DNA of 61,324 nucleotides from assembly GCA_959607715.1 (NCBI GenBank), contig CAUHNN010000013.1, positions 1-61,324 on the forward strand, written 5' to 3'. Below are positions 60,065 to 61,324 of the stretch, one piece after another. Made by a program: the position numbers and the translations under genes. Positions within the stretch are counted from its first letter, which is position 1. Every line of letters begins with the position of its first letter. The notes under the pieces were generated by a model. That model did not search any database. It was not told where the DNA came from and saw only the letters and a program-made list of their open reading frames with translations. The stretch is from an uncultured Eggerthella sp. (GTDB taxonomy: Bacteria; Actinomycetota; Coriobacteriia; Coriobacteriales; Eggerthellaceae).

Positions 60065-61228
60065 ATGGATTTCAAGCTCACTGACGAACAGGAACTGCTG
60101 ATCGAGAGCGCTCGCGAATACGCAACGCGCTACTTCACCGACGAAGCCGTCAAGCAGGCGTACGAAGTCGACCATCACATCAGCGTTGAAGCCGCCATGG
60201 CCTATCGCGAGGCAGGCTTCATGCATCTCGGTCTTCCCGAGGAAGTCGGCGGCGTCCCGGTCGACAAGCTCACCGAGATTCTCCTGGTCGAGAAGCTTCA
60301 TGAGTTCACCGGCGTGACCCTCCCCTTCGTTACCGACTTCAACACCATCACCGACGTCATCGACTTCGGCTCTAAAGAGCAGCAGGAAATGATCATGGAT
60401 GCCATCGAGAATGTCGAGAGCACCTGCATCGCCTGCTCCGCCATCTCGGAGCCCGCCGCTGGCTCCGACAACAACGCCATGACCTGCGTCGCCAAGAAGC
60501 AGGCTGACGGCACCTACCTGCTCAACGGCCAGAAGACTTGGGTTACCCTCGGCGGTCTGTCCATCTACACCATGGTCGTCGCCAAGGACGAGGATCCGTC
60601 CTACGAGAACGACAAGTACTCCCTGTGGCTCGTCCCCAACGATGCCCCCGGCTTCACCATCGGCCATCTCGACAAGGTCGGCCAGCAGGCCATTCCGTTC
60701 GTCGATCAGTTCTTCGACAACGTCGTCCTCACCGAGGACATGCGCCTCGGCGAGCCCGGCATGGGCTGGAAGCTCCTCATGAAGAAGCTCGAGTTCGAGC
60801 GCTGCCTCGTGGTCGCTTCTTCCCTCGGTCTTGCACAGGCTGCACTCAACGACGCAGGCGCCTACGCATCCGAGCGCATCTGCTTCAACAAGCCCATTGC
60901 GCATCAGACCCAGATCCAGCTGCATCTCTGCGAGATGGAGAACATCATCCAGAACGTCCGTACGCGCCTCTATCAGGTCGTTACCATGATCGACAACGGC
61001 GAGTCCACCCGTCTTGAGTCTGCCCTCCTCAAGGGCTACGCATGCCGCGAGCTCACCCGCGTCGCCGACCTCGCCATGGCTATCTACGCAGCCATCGGCT
61101 ACACCAAGGAAATCCGCGTTGGCCGCATTTGGGCTGACCTGCGCGGCAATGAAATGGGCGGCGGCACCACTGAGATCATGGATTACATCGCCGGTCGTCA
61201 GCTGGTCAAGAAGTACAAGGCCAAGTAG
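60065..61228 (+). CDS. Acyl-CoA dehydrogenase
   Basis: 387-residue FAD enzyme that oxidises, or in anaerobes may reduce, acyl-CoA at the alpha-beta bond. Seen: FKLTDEQELLIESAREYATR, ACSAISEPAAGSDN, LNGQKTWVTLGGLSIYTMVV, and GNEMGGGTTEIMDYIAGRQL at the end. The C-terminal catalytic Glu of short-chain enzymes (YEGT) is Gly here, so the base is probably the Glu in LEFERCLV, as in long-chain and isovaleryl types. The ATG at 60065 follows AGGAGAGG; the much longer frame overlaps the preceding gene and is noise. No etf genes are in the window. Substrate unknown. Confidence 0.9.
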   Translation: MDFKLTDEQELLIESAREYATRYFTDEAVKQAYEVDHHISVEAAMAYREAGFMHLGLPEEVGGVPVDKLTEILLVEKLHEFTGVTLPFVTDFNTITDVIDFGSKEQQEMIMDAIENVESTCIACSAISEPAAGSDNNAMTCVAKKQADGTYLLNGQKTWVTLGGLSIYTMVVAKDEDPSYENDKYSLWLVPNDAPGFTIGHLDKVGQQAIPFVDQFFDNVVLTEDMRLGEPGMGWKLLMKKLEFERCLVVASSLGLAQAALNDAGAYASERICFNKPIAHQTQIQLHLCEMENIIQNVRTRLYQVVTMIDNGESTRLESALLKGYACRELTRVADLAMAIYAAIGYTKEIRVGRIWADLRGNEMGGGTTEIMDYIAGRQLVKKYKAK

Positions 61229-61270
61229 GCTCAATCTCTTCATACGCCTTCTTCAAGGCCCTGGCGCATG

Positions 61271-61324
61271 TGAACTGCCTCCCATTTCTTGGACACGGAA
61301 ATAGAAGTCCGAGGAATGGGAGGC
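61271..61324. mobile_element. Possible end of an IS3-family element, cut by the window
   Basis: TGAACTGCCTCCCATTTCTT followed by GGACACGG resembles the outer end of IS3/IS150-type insertion sequences (TG start, CTGCC(C/T)CC, GGACA). It runs off the window with no transposase visible. The same stretch is half of an 18-bp imperfect inverted repeat (GCCTCCCATTTCTTGGAC with GTCCGAGGAATGGGAGGC), so a hairpin or a different repeat remains possible. Confidence 0.4.

Noticed and set aside
1..61324. CRISPR array or rRNA operon
   Set aside because: No regularly spaced direct repeats and no 16S/23S/5S signature sequences were seen on either strand.

Overview
The window (61,324 bp, roughly 57% GC by eye) looks like chromosome of an anaerobic actinobacterium of the class Coriobacteriia, most probably the family Eggerthellaceae. 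The reasons are the combination of zinc-type S14 and L33, FabK, a ferredoxin-dependent pyruvate oxidoreductase, an HdrCBA-FlxDCBA electron-bifurcation operon, LutABC, paired class III CoA-transferases with an MFS carrier, and no sign of aerobic respiration. The species was not identified, and the assignment rests on gene content only.

Layout. 0.1-2 kb: a coupled fabK / YgbA-type Cys protein / beta-carbonic anhydrase unit. 2.1-3.4 kb: a DUF4013-like membrane protein. 3.6-4.6 kb: rplJ-rplL behind an L10 leader. 5-8 kb: lutABC for lactate oxidation. 8.1-14.6 kb: a membrane-anchored unknown, aconitase, NAD-type isocitrate dehydrogenase and a HEAT-like protein. 14.8-19.2 kb: rplA, rplK, nusG, secE, tRNA-Trp, rpmG, tuf and tRNA-Met/Thr/Tyr, led by a near-consensus promoter. 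19.5 kb: a sodium/solute symporter. 21.4-26.8 kb: a LysR regulator divergent from CoA-transferase, MFS carrier, 61-residue membrane protein and second CoA-transferase. 27-30.1 kb: an aminotransferase, a Cys-rich hypothetical, and a CI/Cro-like pair (small HTH protein and S24 repressor). 30.1-35.9 kb: an ene-reductase/HAD-phosphatase fusion, then ribD-ribE-ribBA-ribH under an FMN riboswitch. 36-39.1 kb: porGDAB. 39.3-41.6 kb: a large GT-C-like membrane protein. 41.7-51.3 kb: rplB through secY, then adk. 51.7-58.6 kb: hdrCBA-flxDCBA. 58.9-59.9 kb: a DNA-deoxyinosine glycosylase fused to a Vsr endonuclease. 60-61.2 kb: an acyl-CoA dehydrogenase, followed by what may be the end of an IS3-family element cut by the window edge.

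How the genes fit together. The central theme is low-potential electron metabolism: lactate oxidation (Lut), pyruvate to acetyl-CoA plus reduced ferredoxin (Por), and NADH/ferredoxin exchange through Hdr-Flx. Around these sit a partial oxidative TCA branch (Acn, Icd), flavin supply (Rib) for the many flavoenzymes, and a CoA-transferase module for an unidentified carboxylic acid. The ribosomal and transcription genes keep their usual internal order but are cut into separate blocks. rplK-rplA and rplJ-rplL are about 10 kb apart, rpoBC does not follow rplL, rpsJ-rplC-rplD-rplW do not precede rplB, and map-infA-rpsM do not follow adk.

The most unusual items are the glycosylase-Vsr fusion, the ene-reductase/HAD fusion next to the riboflavin genes, the LysR gene carrying a run of ten G, the regulated CoA-transferase/MFS/mini-membrane-protein cassette, and the CI/Cro-like switch outside any visible prophage. 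No CRISPR array, complete insertion sequence, rRNA or replication origin was seen.
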